Assembly (NCBI RefSeq): GCF_040689105.1
Contig: NZ_JBFBVU010000018.1
Coordinates: 1-64,000 of the forward strand
Direction of reading: 5' to 3'
DNA length: 64,000 bases
Origin: Meridianimarinicoccus marinus
Lineage (GTDB): Bacteria > Pseudomonadota > Alphaproteobacteria > Rhodobacterales > Rhodobacteraceae
Position 1 is the stretch's first letter. The number at the start of each line of letters is the position of its first letter. The translations under genes were made by a program, and so were the position numbers. Under the pieces are notes generated by a model that saw only the letters and a list, made by a program, of their open reading frames with translations, had not been told where the DNA came from and searched no databases. Shown here in pieces: positions 18,712-26,675 of this stretch.

Positions 18712-19518
18712 ATGCGGTGTTTTACGATTGGCGGGGGTCTGGGCATCGCTGCGGCGGTGATGGTGTGGCTGTCCCCGGCCGGGGCGGCCACGCGAGTGGA
18801 TGCCATCCGCATGGTGTTTCAGGATTTCGCGTACAAGTCGAATTTCTGGGCCGGGGTGATGCCGACGGCCACCGAAGGCGGGGCGCCGCCGATCTCGCGG
18901 ATCGAGCTGAATTTTCACCTGACCTATCGTACGCCTCTGGATCAGGCCTTTGCCTTCGGGCTGCGGCAGCCTGCGGTGTCCCGGGTGCGAACATTGATCC
19001 AGACCGCGGATATCGCGGGATTGTCCGTGTCAGGCGCGCGGGTTTCGCGCAGCGGGATGACGCAGGCGCTGGTGATCCAGAGCGGGGCCGGTTTCGGCCT
19101 GCGCGGCGGGGTCGAGATCTTCACGGCGGCTTCCGGCGCAACGACGCCGCTGGCGCGGGTCGCCTTCACGCTTCCGGGGTTGTTCAACATTGACCCGCTG
19201 ACCGGCACCGAGACCGCCAGCTATGACTACAACAGTCCGCGTTCCTTCGATGCGCCGCGCTATGAAGCGGCGTCCCTGTCAGGGGCGTCGTTTCAGGTGC
19301 AGCGCAGTTTCGTCTCGTCGACGCTGGGCCCGGTGCCCGTGCCCGGCGCGCTGGTGTCGGGGATCAGCGGGCTGGCGGCCTTGACCGGGCTTGGCTGGGG
19401 CCGGGCCCGCCGTCTCAGGCGCCGCGATGCTGGTCGAAAAAGGCCGTGGCGCGATCGAAGAACTGTTTCCGGCGCGCGGGCGTTTCCATCATGGTCTCGT
19501 GGCGGCCGCCGTCGATGA
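18712..19518 (+). CDS. Exported protein with VPLPA/PEP-CTERM-like tail and C-terminal extension
   Basis: A 268-residue protein of unknown function. It has a signal peptide (residues 1-25, cleavage near SPAGAAT), a beta-rich body, then VPVPGALVSGISG, a hydrophobic helix and a basic cluster RARRLRRR. That is the tripartite layout of VPLPA/PEP-CTERM sorting tails handled by exosortases. Unusually, about 28 residues follow the basic cluster, and the stop lies 104 bases inside the convergent hydrolase gene. The ATG at 18712 was chosen over the earlier start at 18622 because the signal peptide begins there, with GGGAG upstream. No homologous family is recognised for the body. Confidence 0.65.
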   Translation: MRCFTIGGGLGIAAAVMVWLSPAGAATRVDAIRMVFQDFAYKSNFWAGVMPTATEGGAPPISRIELNFHLTYRTPLDQAFAFGLRQPAVSRVRTLIQTADIAGLSVSGARVSRSGMTQALVIQSGAGFGLRGGVEIFTAASGATTPLARVAFTLPGLFNIDPLTGTETASYDYNSPRSFDAPRYEAASLSGASFQVQRSFVSSTLGPVPVPGALVSGISGLAALTGLGWGRARRLRRRDAGRKRPWRDRRTVSGARAFPSWSRGGRRR

Positions 19519-20359
19519 TCTCGACCTGTCCGCCGATCATCTCGCGGCCCTGCCGGGTCATGTCGGGCACCGAGACGATCTCGTCGCGGGTCGGCACCAC
19601 GGTCAGGGTCGGAATGCCGGGGTCGCGGGTGCGCCGCAGGTCGCGGCACTCGACCAGCGCGCGATAAAGCCAGGGGACCGAAGGCGCGCCAAGGTCCAGC
19701 CCCGGCACCGCCTCAAGCTGCCGCCGCATATAGGCGATCATCTCGGGATCCGTGGTCAGCCAGTTGTCTGCCGGATCGGCCAGCCGCACGTAGGTTTCGC
19801 GCGACATACCCGGTGTGACCCATCCGTTCAGGCGGGTCTTGTGGGCCAGCCAGCCCAGGCCCCAGGCCACCGGGCGCACGCCGCGGTACATGTTGATGCC
19901 CCACATCGGCGCCGAGAACACCGCCGAGGTCACATCAAGCCCGTTCAGAACGGCGCGCAGGCCGATGGCGCCGCCCATGGAATGGCCCAGCAAAACCCAA
20001 GGGCGCGGCATGTCGTGATGCGCGGCATAGGCCAGCAGGGTCGCCACATCGCGCTGATACTCGGTGAAATCCTCCACATGTCCGATGGCGGGATCGGTCA
20101 GGGGGCGGTCGGCCAGCCCCTGGCCGCGAAAATCCACCGCCACCGCGCCATAGCCGCGCGCCAAAAACTCTGTGGCGGGCATCCCGTATTTCTCAAGGTA
20201 TTCGGTCCGCCCCGGCAGGATCAGGACCGTGCCCCGTGGCCCGCTCGCCAGCCGCCCCACCCGCAGCCGCACGCCGTCGCTGGCCTCGGCCCAATGCGCC
20301 TCGGCCCCTTCGGGAGCCTGCGACGACGGGTGATGGAAGGGGGCGGGGCTGAGGTTCAC
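19415..20359 (-). CDS. Alpha/beta hydrolase, lysophospholipase-like
   Basis: A 314-residue serine hydrolase. The nucleophile elbow is GHSMGG, with Ser at residue 127; the likely triad partners are Asp in PTRDEIVS and His in GGRHETM. The oxyanion region is ILPGRTEY. The whole resembles PldB-type lysophospholipases and monoacylglycerol lipases; the substrate is not determinable. It starts with GTG, whose GTGA overlaps the stop of the upstream SCP2 gene by 4 bases, so the two are translationally coupled. Its 3' end overlaps the convergent VPLPA-like gene by 104 bases. Confidence 0.88.
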   Translation of the reverse strand: MNLSPAPFHHPSSQAPEGAEAHWAEASDGVRLRVGRLASGPRGTVLILPGRTEYLEKYGMPATEFLARGYGAVAVDFRGQGLADRPLTDPAIGHVEDFTEYQRDVATLLAYAAHHDMPRPWVLLGHSMGGAIGLRAVLNGLDVTSAVFSAPMWGINMYRGVRPVAWGLGWLAHKTRLNGWVTPGMSRETYVRLADPADNWLTTDPEMIAYMRRQLEAVPGLDLGAPSVPWLYRALVECRDLRRTRDPGIPTLTVVPTRDEIVSVPDMTRQGREMIGGQVEIIDGGRHETMMETPARRKQFFDRATAFFDQHRGA

Positions 20360-20643
20360 GACAGCGACGACCCCAGTTTCATCGCCATGCCCAGATCGCC
20401 CTCGATCTTCAGGCGACCGCCCATATAGGCCGAGGTCGGGTCCAGATCGCCCGACATCAGCTCGCGGAACGTGTCCTCGTCGGCGATCAGGGTCACATCG
20501 GCATCTTCCGCGCCGGCGCGCACGCCATCGCTGTCCACCATGATCGAGCCTTCGCCCTCGATATCGAAGCGCGCCACGCCATCAAAGCCGTCGGGCATCT
20601 TTTCGGCCAGCTTCTCGACGGCCCCTGCAATCACATCGCTCAT
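20356..20643 (-). CDS. SCP2 sterol-binding domain protein
   Basis: A 95-residue single-domain protein of the SCP2 lipid-transfer family. Visible features are the amphipathic N-terminal helix, the central GEGSIMVDSDGV strand pair, and the family C terminus GGRLKIEGDLGMAMKLGS. Such proteins bind fatty acyl or sterol-like lipids in a hydrophobic tunnel. GGAGAG precedes the ATG. The 4-base overlap with the hydrolase gene suggests the two act on the same lipid. Confidence 0.88.
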   Translation of the reverse strand: MSDVIAGAVEKLAEKMPDGFDGVARFDIEGEGSIMVDSDGVRAGAEDADVTLIADEDTFRELMSGDLDPTSAYMGGRLKIEGDLGMAMKLGSSLS

Positions 20644-20707
20644 TTGTGCTCTCCTGTTGCATTCCCGCAGCTATCGCCGGGAACATGTTTTGCGCTATCC
20701 TCGCCAT

Positions 20708-21268
20708 ATGCGAAGTATTCGGACCCAGATCAAATACGCCGTAGCGACACTTCTTGTGGCAGTCGGGTTTTCCACCATGGTTTTGGCCGGGGAAGAGCAG
20801 CTTGACGCGCTGTTCGACCGGCTTGCCGATCCCGAGCTGGCCAACTGGCAGCAGGTCGAGAACGAGATCTGGGGCATCTGGTCGAAATCCGGCTCCGACA
20901 CCGCCGATCTGCTGCTGGAGCGCGGCCGCCAGGCCATGGCGGCCGGGGACATGCCGGCGGCCATCGACCACCTGTCGGCGCTGATCGACCACGCGCCCCA
21001 GTTCGCCGAAGGCTACAACGCCCGCGCCACCGCCTATTTCCAGGCCGGTCTGCTGGGTCTGTCGATGCGCGACATCGAAGCGACGCTGGCCCTGAACCCG
21101 CGCCATTTCGGGGCGTTGAGCGGGCTGGCCATGATCTTTGAGCAGGTCGGCGACGAGGCCCGCGCGCTGGACGCCTATCGTATGGTCAACGCTATACATC
21201 CCCACCGCCCGAACGTAAAAGATGCGATGAAGCGGCTTGAAGCCGGCCTGGGCGAAACCGCCCTCTGA
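20708..21268 (+). CDS. Exported tetratricopeptide-repeat protein
   Basis: A 186-residue protein with a signal peptide (residues 1-28, ending VLAGEE) and about three TPR units, for example LLLERGRQAMAAGDMPAAI and AEGYNARATAYFQAGLL. It is probably periplasmic and acts as a binding scaffold. ATG at 20708 was chosen because the signal peptide starts there; no strong ribosome binding site is visible. It lies 46 bases upstream of the helicase gene and may be co-transcribed with it. No specific partner can be named. Confidence 0.82.
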   Translation: MRSIRTQIKYAVATLLVAVGFSTMVLAGEEQLDALFDRLADPELANWQQVENEIWGIWSKSGSDTADLLLERGRQAMAAGDMPAAIDHLSALIDHAPQFAEGYNARATAYFQAGLLGLSMRDIEATLALNPRHFGALSGLAMIFEQVGDEARALDAYRMVNAIHPHRPNVKDAMKRLEAGLGETAL

Positions 21269-21314
21269 CACGCGGATCCCGACGGGTGTTCCGGCGGCGA
21301 AGGAAAGGGGTCTC

Positions 21315-24302
21315 ATGTCTGGCAGCAGTCGCATCGAAGCGGTGCTTGGACCCACCAACACCGGCAAGACCCATTATGCGATCGAACGGATGCTGATGCA
21401 TCGCACTGGCGTCATCGGCCTGCCGCTGCGGCTGCTCGCGCGCGAGGTTTACGACCGGATCAAGGAAAAACGCGGGCCTTCGGTGGTGGCGCTGATCACC
21501 GGCGAGGAACGCATCGTGCCGGAGCGTGCGCAATACTGGGTCTGCACGGTCGAGGCGATGCCCGAAGGCATGGGCGCCGATTTCGTCGCGGTGGACGAGA
21601 TCCAGCTGTGCGGCGATCCCGACCGCGGCCATGTGTTTACCGACCGCCTACTGCGCGCGCGCGGCCTGCTGGAAACCCTGTTTCTGGGGGCAGACACCAT
21701 GCGCAGCGCCATAGCGGCGCAGGTGCCCGGCGTCGTCTTCACCCATCGCGACCGGCTGTCCGAACTGACCTATATCGGCGCCAAGAAGATCAGCCGGATG
21801 CCCGCACGCTCGGCCATCGTCGGGTTCTCGGTGGAGAACGTCTATGCCATCGCCGAACTGTTGCGCCGCCAGAAGGGCGGGGCGGCGGTGGTGATGGGCG
21901 CGCTCAGCCCGCGCACCCGCAACGCGCAGGTGGAGCTGTACCAAAGCGGCGAGGTCGATCACCTCGTGGCCACCGATGCCATCGGCATGGGGCTGAACCT
22001 GGACATCCAGCATGTGGCGTTTTCGTCGCTGTCCAAGTTCGATGGTCGCCGGATGCGCCCCCTGCAACCCAACGAACTGGCACAAATCGCTGGACGGGCC
22101 GGGCGCCACACCCAGAACGGCACTTTCGGCGTCACCGGCGAGGCCCGCCCGCTGCCCGAGGATCTGGCGCAAGCCATCACCGCCAACCGCTTCGTGCCGG
22201 TCAAGAAGCTGCAATGGCGCAACGCGCGGTTGGATTTCGGCACCGTGGGCCGGCTGATCGCCTCGCTGGAGGAACGCACCGACGACGAATGGCTGTCCCG
22301 CGCGCGCGAGGCCGACGACCTGATGGCCCTGAAAACGCTGGCCGAAGTGGGGGCCATCCGGGCCCGGCTGGGCGACCCGCAGGCGGTGCGCCTGTTGTGG
22401 GACGTGTGCCGCATTCCCGACTTTCGGGGAATCAGCCACGCCGAGCACGCCACGCTGCTTGAGAGGATTTTCACCGACCTGCACGAAGTGCGCCGCATTC
22501 CCGACGACTGGATGGCGCGGCAAGTCAAACGCATTGACCGGACCGAAGGCGATATCGACACTTTGTCGAAACGACTGGCATATATCCGCACTTGGACATA
22601 TGTCGCGCAGCGGAAAGGCTGGTTGGACGATGAAGCCCATTGGCGTGAAGTCACGCGGGCTGTAGAAGACCGCCTGTCGGATGCGCTTCATGCGCGTCTT
22701 ACACAAAGATTTGTTGATCGGCGCACATCCGTGTTGATGCGCCGGTTGAAGCAGAGGGAGAGCCTTGTGGCTGAAGTAAACGATTTGGGCGAAGTCACCG
22801 TCGAGGAACAGTTCGTCGGACGGCTGGAAGGATTTCGCTTCATCCAGGACAAATCCGGCTCTCCCGATGAGGCCAAGACATTGCGGCAGGCCGGCCTTCA
22901 GGCGCTGGCCCCGCATTTCCACCTGCGCGCCGACAAGTTCTACAACGCGCCCGACAGCGAGATCGACTATACCGATCAGGGCGGGCTGATGTGGGGCGAG
23001 CACGCGGTGGGCAAGCTGGTCGCAGGGCCCGAGCCGCTGAAGCCGCAGGTCAAGGCCTTTGTCGATGACGAGGCCGGTGCCGATGTGGCCGCCAAGGTGG
23101 AACGCCGCCTGCAGCATTTCATCGACCGCAAGGTCGCGACCCTGTTCGAACCGCTGTTGAACCTGCAACGCGACGAAACCCTGACCGGGCTGGCCCGTGG
23201 CTTTGCCTTCCGAATGGTCGAGGGCAACGGCGTTGTGCCGCGCGATCAGGTCTCGGGCGACGTCAAGGAACTGGATCAGGAAGCGCGCGGCATGCTGCGC
23301 AAGCACGGCATCCGCTTCGGCCAGTTCACCATCTTCATGCCGCTGCTGCTGAAGCCCGCGCCGACACGGCTGCGGCTGGTGTTGTGGTCGCTGGCGCAGG
23401 GTCTGGACGATTTCCCCTCCAGCCCGCCGCCGGGTCTGGTGACCGTGCCGACCGCGACCGATGTGCCCGAGGGCTATCACACCATGGCCGGCTATCGCGC
23501 CGCCGGAGAGCGGGCGATTCGCATCGACATGCTGGAACGTCTGGCCGACCTGCTGCGCGCGCAGGACACGCGCGGCGGTTTCGAGGCCACGCCCGACATG
23601 CTGTCGATCACCGGCATGACGCTGGAACAATTCGCCGGCCTGATGCAGGGGCTGGGTTACAAGGCGGAACGCGACGAGCGTCCCAAGCAGCGCCCGCAGC
23701 CGGTTGCGCCGGAAACCACCGCTGAACCCGACGCAAGCGCCGAGGCCGAGACGTCGGAAGCGGCTGCCGCTGAAACCGAAGCCGCGCCGGCGACGGACCC
23801 GGCAATTTCGCAACCGGAAACCGAGGTTACGCCCGAGGCGGAAACCCCTGCCGAGACGCCTGTAAAGGAAGCGCCCGCAGTGGCGGCACCAGTCGCAGAG
23901 GAAACTCCGGTCGAGGCTACGGTGAGTGAAGACGCCGCGGAGGTGACCGCCGAGGCCGCTGCGGAAGCCCCTGACGCCGACACCGACGCCCCGGCGGAGA
24001 CCGAGATCGAGGTGTTCTACACCTTCACCTGGGCGCCGCGCCGCCGTCAGGGCGGGCGTCCCCAGCAGGGCCGCCGCGACGAGGGGGCTTCCGGCGATCG
24101 TTCGGCCCGGGGCAAACCCCGGGGCGAGGGCAAGCCGCGCGGCGACAAGCCCGGCGGCAAGTTCCAGGGCGGCAAGGGCAAGGGCAAACGGCCGCCGCAG
24201 GGTGCCAAGACCTATTCGGCGCGTCCGAAGAAGGCCGAAAAGCCCATCGACCCGGACAACCCCTTTGCCGCCGCACTGATGGGGCTGCGTGACAAGACCT
24301 GA
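21315..24302 (+). CDS. SUV3-like DExH RNA helicase with acidic and basic C-terminal tails
   Basis: A 995-residue helicase of the mitochondrial SUV3/bacterial SUV3-like group. Walker A is GPTNTGKTHYA at residue 12 and box II is VDEIQLCGD near 93. Motif VI is QIAGRAGRH, and the SUV3 C-terminal region follows. Residues about 790-896 are an Ala/Glu/Thr-rich acidic stretch, and about 905-980 are rich in Arg, Gly and Lys (RSARGKPRGEGKPRGDKPGG), a likely RNA-binding tail. The ATG at 21315 follows AGGAAAGGGG. The downstream S4 gene overlaps its end. A role in RNA unwinding or decay is inferred from the family. Confidence 0.92.
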   Translation: MSGSSRIEAVLGPTNTGKTHYAIERMLMHRTGVIGLPLRLLAREVYDRIKEKRGPSVVALITGEERIVPERAQYWVCTVEAMPEGMGADFVAVDEIQLCGDPDRGHVFTDRLLRARGLLETLFLGADTMRSAIAAQVPGVVFTHRDRLSELTYIGAKKISRMPARSAIVGFSVENVYAIAELLRRQKGGAAVVMGALSPRTRNAQVELYQSGEVDHLVATDAIGMGLNLDIQHVAFSSLSKFDGRRMRPLQPNELAQIAGRAGRHTQNGTFGVTGEARPLPEDLAQAITANRFVPVKKLQWRNARLDFGTVGRLIASLEERTDDEWLSRAREADDLMALKTLAEVGAIRARLGDPQAVRLLWDVCRIPDFRGISHAEHATLLERIFTDLHEVRRIPDDWMARQVKRIDRTEGDIDTLSKRLAYIRTWTYVAQRKGWLDDEAHWREVTRAVEDRLSDALHARLTQRFVDRRTSVLMRRLKQRESLVAEVNDLGEVTVEEQFVGRLEGFRFIQDKSGSPDEAKTLRQAGLQALAPHFHLRADKFYNAPDSEIDYTDQGGLMWGEHAVGKLVAGPEPLKPQVKAFVDDEAGADVAAKVERRLQHFIDRKVATLFEPLLNLQRDETLTGLARGFAFRMVEGNGVVPRDQVSGDVKELDQEARGMLRKHGIRFGQFTIFMPLLLKPAPTRLRLVLWSLAQGLDDFPSSPPPGLVTVPTATDVPEGYHTMAGYRAAGERAIRIDMLERLADLLRAQDTRGGFEATPDMLSITGMTLEQFAGLMQGLGYKAERDERPKQRPQPVAPETTAEPDASAEAETSEAAAAETEAAPATDPAISQPETEVTPEAETPAETPVKEAPAVAAPVAEETPVEATVSEDAAEVTAEAAAEAPDADTDAPAETEIEVFYTFTWAPRRRQGGRPQQGRRDEGASGDRSARGKPRGEGKPRGDKPGGKFQGGKGKGKRPPQGAKTYSARPKKAEKPIDPDNPFAAALMGLRDKT

Positions 24303-24684
24303 GGCCGGACCCGGCGCGCAAGAGCCTGGCTCCATGCGCGTCGACAAATGGCTGTGGCATGCGCGGTTCTTCAAGACCCGCAGCAAGGCCAGCGCCGTGG
24401 TGGCGGCCGGGCATCTGCGGGTGAACGGCCAGCACGCCAAAAAGGCGGCGCAGGCCATTCGCGCCGGCGATGTGCTGACCTTCCCGCAGGCGAAAACCGT
24501 GCGAATCATCAAGATCCTCGCCCTGGCCGACCGGCGCGGACCGGCCCCCGAGGCGCAGGCGCTTTACGAAGACCTGACCCCGCAGACTCCGCGCGACGAC
24601 AGCGCCCCGCGCCCTGTTCACGGCCGCCCCGACAGCCGTGACCGCCGCGCCGCACGCGCGGCCAAACAGGCCCGTCTTGAATGA
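24289..24684 (+). CDS. S4-domain RNA-binding protein (Hsp15/HslR-like)
   Basis: A 131-residue basic protein. The S4 domain runs from about residue 16 to 70 (MRVDKWLWHARFFKTR, then AAGHLRVNGQ), typical of the ribosome-associated Hsp15 family. The C-terminal tail is rich in Arg, Pro and Asp. GTG at 24289 overlaps the helicase stop; ATG at 24334, where family proteins usually begin, would give 116 residues. Its coupling to an RNA helicase suggests a shared role in RNA or ribosome handling. Confidence 0.85.
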   Translation: MTRPEAGPGAQEPGSMRVDKWLWHARFFKTRSKASAVVAAGHLRVNGQHAKKAAQAIRAGDVLTFPQAKTVRIIKILALADRRGPAPEAQALYEDLTPQTPRDDSAPRPVHGRPDSRDRRAARAAKQARLE

Positions 24685-24734
24685 TCGGGCCGGTCGGAGT
24701 AGGGAAACGCCAAACAAACGGATGAGTGCGCCCC

Positions 24735-25073
24735 ATGACCTATGTCGTCACCGACAACTGTATCGCCTGCAAATATACCGACTGCGTCGAGGTCTGCCCG
24801 GTGGATTGTTTTTACGAGGGTGAGAATGCACTCGTGATCCACCCCGATGAATGCATCGACTGCGGCGTCTGCGAGCCGGAATGCCCGGCAGACGCGATTC
24901 GCCCGGATACCGAGCCGGACATGGAGCAATGGGTCGAATTCAACCGCAAGTATAGCGAACTCTGGCCGGTGATCTATACCAAGAAGGAACCGCTGCCCGA
25001 GGCCGAGGAACGCGACGGCGAAAAGGACAAACTGGGCAAATACTTCTCGGAAGCGCCCGGCGAAGGCGGCTGA
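24735..25073 (+). CDS. fdxA: 7Fe ferredoxin FdxA
   Basis: A 112-residue ferredoxin with one 3Fe-4S and one 4Fe-4S centre. The cysteine pattern is CIACKYTDCVEVCPVDC followed by CIDCGVCEPECP, typical of the Azotobacter FdI-like FdxA family. The C-terminal extension (FNRKYSELWPVI) is also characteristic. ATG at 24735 gives the family N terminus MTYVVTDNC; GTG at 24726 would add three residues. It sits upstream of carD, an arrangement I recall from other Rhodobacterales. Confidence 0.95.
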   Translation: MTYVVTDNCIACKYTDCVEVCPVDCFYEGENALVIHPDECIDCGVCEPECPADAIRPDTEPDMEQWVEFNRKYSELWPVIYTKKEPLPEAEERDGEKDKLGKYFSEAPGEGG

Positions 25074-25094
25074 TTTCCGCCGCACGACCTGCAT

Positions 25095-25129
25095 CCCGCA
25101 CTCCGGCATTTTCCGTGCCGGTATGCGGG
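25095..25129 (+). terminator. Hairpin after fdxA
   Basis: Two stacked 6-bp stems (CCCGCA/TGCGGG and CCGGCA/TGCCGG), separated by CT and TA mismatches, enclose a 7-base loop 21 bases after the fdxA stop. Only a short T-rich stretch follows. Confidence 0.6.
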
Positions 25130-25132
25130 GCT

Positions 25133-25162
25133 TTGAATTTTTGCGTATATGTGCTATATATT
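25133..25162 (+). promoter_or_regulatory. Sigma-70-like promoter upstream of carD
   Basis: TTGAAT (25133-25138) and TATATT (25157-25162) are separated by 18 bases in an A/T-rich island that stands out from the G+C-rich surroundings. Transcription would begin near 25169, leaving a leader of about 120 bases before carD that contains a terminator-like hairpin. Confidence 0.55.
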
Positions 25163-25188
25163 TTGGTCAGCGAAGTATAAATGTCCGG

Positions 25189-25227
25189 AAACGTCTCGCA
25201 TCATGGGTGCGAGCACGTTTCTTTTTT
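25189..25227 (+). terminator. Strong terminator-like hairpin in the carD leader
   Basis: AAACGT and CTCGCA pair with TGCGAG and ACGTTT, giving a 12-bp stem with one bulged C and a 7-base loop, followed by CTTTTTT. It lies downstream of the promoter at 25133-25162 and upstream of carD, so it could end fdxA read-through, attenuate carD, or end a short RNA of about 59 bases. Confidence 0.75.
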
Positions 25228-25287
25228 CGCCTCGGTTCTCGGTGATTGCACGGGAATCGTCGCGGCCAGAGCAAGGAACACGTCCAG

Positions 25288-25797
25288 ATGAGCCAAGAGT
25301 ACACGCCGGATTTCCGTGCCAATGATTACGTTGTCTACCCGGCCCATGGCGTCGGGAAAATCGTCTCGATCGAAGAACAGGAAGTTGCGGGCCTCAAGCT
25401 TGAACTTTTCGTGATCTCGTTCGAGAAGGACAAGATGACCCTGCGCGTTCCGACGGCCAAGGCGGCCGGCGCCGGCCTGCGGGCGCTGTCGACGCCAGAC
25501 GTGATCAGCCACGCGATGGAAATCCTGCGGGGCAAGGCCAAGGTCAAGAAAGCCATGTGGTCGCGCCGGGCGCAGGAATACGAACAGAAGATCAACTCGG
25601 GCGATCTGATCGCCATTGCCGAGGTGGTCCGCGACCTGCACCGTGCCGACGACCAGCGCGAACAGAGCTATTCCGAGCGGCAGCTGTATGAAGCCGCGCT
25701 GGAGCGTCTGACCCGCGAAGTGGCCGCCGTCAAAGGCTCGGGCGAGGATGAAGCCCAGAAGGTCGTGGGCGAGGTTCTGATGAGCCGCGCCGCCTGA
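25288..25797 (+). CDS. CarD/CdnL-family RNA polymerase-binding regulator
   Basis: A 169-residue transcription factor. The N-terminal CarD domain (FRANDYVVYPAHGVGKI) binds the RNA polymerase beta subunit. The helical C terminus (about 75-165; AMWSRRAQEYEQKINSGD) contacts promoter DNA and stabilises open complexes in characterised homologs. In Rhodobacter sphaeroides CarD activates many promoters that lack a consensus T at -7. The ATG at 25288 follows AGCAAGGAACACG and is preferred over the 14-codon longer frame. It is monocistronic, with a terminator-like hairpin in its leader. Confidence 0.95.
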   Translation: MSQEYTPDFRANDYVVYPAHGVGKIVSIEEQEVAGLKLELFVISFEKDKMTLRVPTAKAAGAGLRALSTPDVISHAMEILRGKAKVKKAMWSRRAQEYEQKINSGDLIAIAEVVRDLHRADDQREQSYSERQLYEAALERLTREVAAVKGSGEDEAQKVVGEVLMSRAA

Positions 25798-25820
25798 GCG
25801 CCCGCCATTTCGAAGATTTC

Positions 25821-25848
25821 AAAGCCGCGCCTTCGGGGGCGGCTTTTT
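25821..25848 (+). terminator. Terminator of carD
   Basis: AAAGCCGC pairs with GCGGCTTT around a 10-base loop and is followed by a T run (25844-25848). It ends at the edge of the convergent cobS gene. Confidence 0.8.
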
Positions 25849-26609
25849 CATGTCAGCAGCACGGTCAGGCTCAGCAGGGCGGCAACCTCGGCGATCTGCT
25901 GCGTGGCGCCCAGCACATCGCCGGTCTGGCCGCCTATCTTGGCACGGGCTAGCAATGCCACGGCAACGGCAGCGGCTGCGGTCGCCAACGCCGCAACCAT
26001 CACGCTGCTGTCCAGACAGGCCCAGGCTCCGGCGATCGCAAGGCCCAAAGCTACGGCCGCCGTGGCCGGGCGCGGCTGTCCAAGGGAGCGCGCCAACCCG
26101 TCGGCGCGCGCCGGGGGCAGCGCGGCCCAGACCACCACCATCGCGGCGCGCGACAGCATCCCGACCGCCAGAAGCACCGGCCAGTGCCGCGCCAATTCGG
26201 CCAGCCCTTGCCAGCGCAGCAGCCCCAGCAGGATCAGCGCCAGCACGCCGTAGGTGCCGATGCGGCTGTCGTGCATGATCTCGAGCCGTCGGTCGCGGGC
26301 AAAGCCGCCCCAGAAGCCATCGGCGCAATCGGCCAGACCGTCCTCGTGCATCGCGCCGGTCAGCACCACCGTCAGCCCCAGCGCCAGCGCCGCCGACAGG
26401 CCCTCGGGCAGACCGGCCCACAGCGCGGCCTGCATCAACAGCGCCGCCAATCCCCCCACAACCAGCCCCGCTAACGGATAGGCCCAGGCGGCGCGCGCCC
26501 CGCGCCGCTGCGCGGTGTTCATTGCCACGGGCACTGGCAGGCGGGTCAGAAGACCCAGGGCCAGGGCCGGGTCGGCGGGGTCCAGAAGGGCAGGTCGGGG
26601 TGCGGTCAC
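25848..26609 (-). CDS. cobS: Adenosylcobinamide-GDP ribazoletransferase (cobalamin synthase) CobS
   Basis: A 253-residue integral membrane enzyme that joins adenosylcobinamide-GDP and alpha-ribazole to make adenosylcobalamin or its phosphate. The signature GAMHEDGLADCADGFWGG is present, as is the N-terminal LLTRLPVP. Seven or so membrane helices are visible. GTG at 26609 was chosen because GGAGGAAA lies about 10 bases upstream; the open frame extends much further but is not family-like. It is divergent from cobT with 66 bases between the starts. Confidence 0.93.
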   Translation of the reverse strand: MTAPRPALLDPADPALALGLLTRLPVPVAMNTAQRRGARAAWAYPLAGLVVGGLAALLMQAALWAGLPEGLSAALALGLTVVLTGAMHEDGLADCADGFWGGFARDRRLEIMHDSRIGTYGVLALILLGLLRWQGLAELARHWPVLLAVGMLSRAAMVVVWAALPPARADGLARSLGQPRPATAAVALGLAIAGAWACLDSSVMVAALATAAAAVAVALLARAKIGGQTGDVLGATQQIAEVAALLSLTVLLT

Positions 26610-26675
26610 TTGGCGGTTTTCCTCCGTGTTGTTCGCCGTTAACGTCCCGCCGGAACAAAAGCAACGAGGCCGCGC

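Noticed and set aside
26610..26675. Cobalamin riboswitch between cobS and cobT
   Set aside because: The 66-base divergent gap is far too short for the roughly 200-base element and no B12-box-like sequence is seen.
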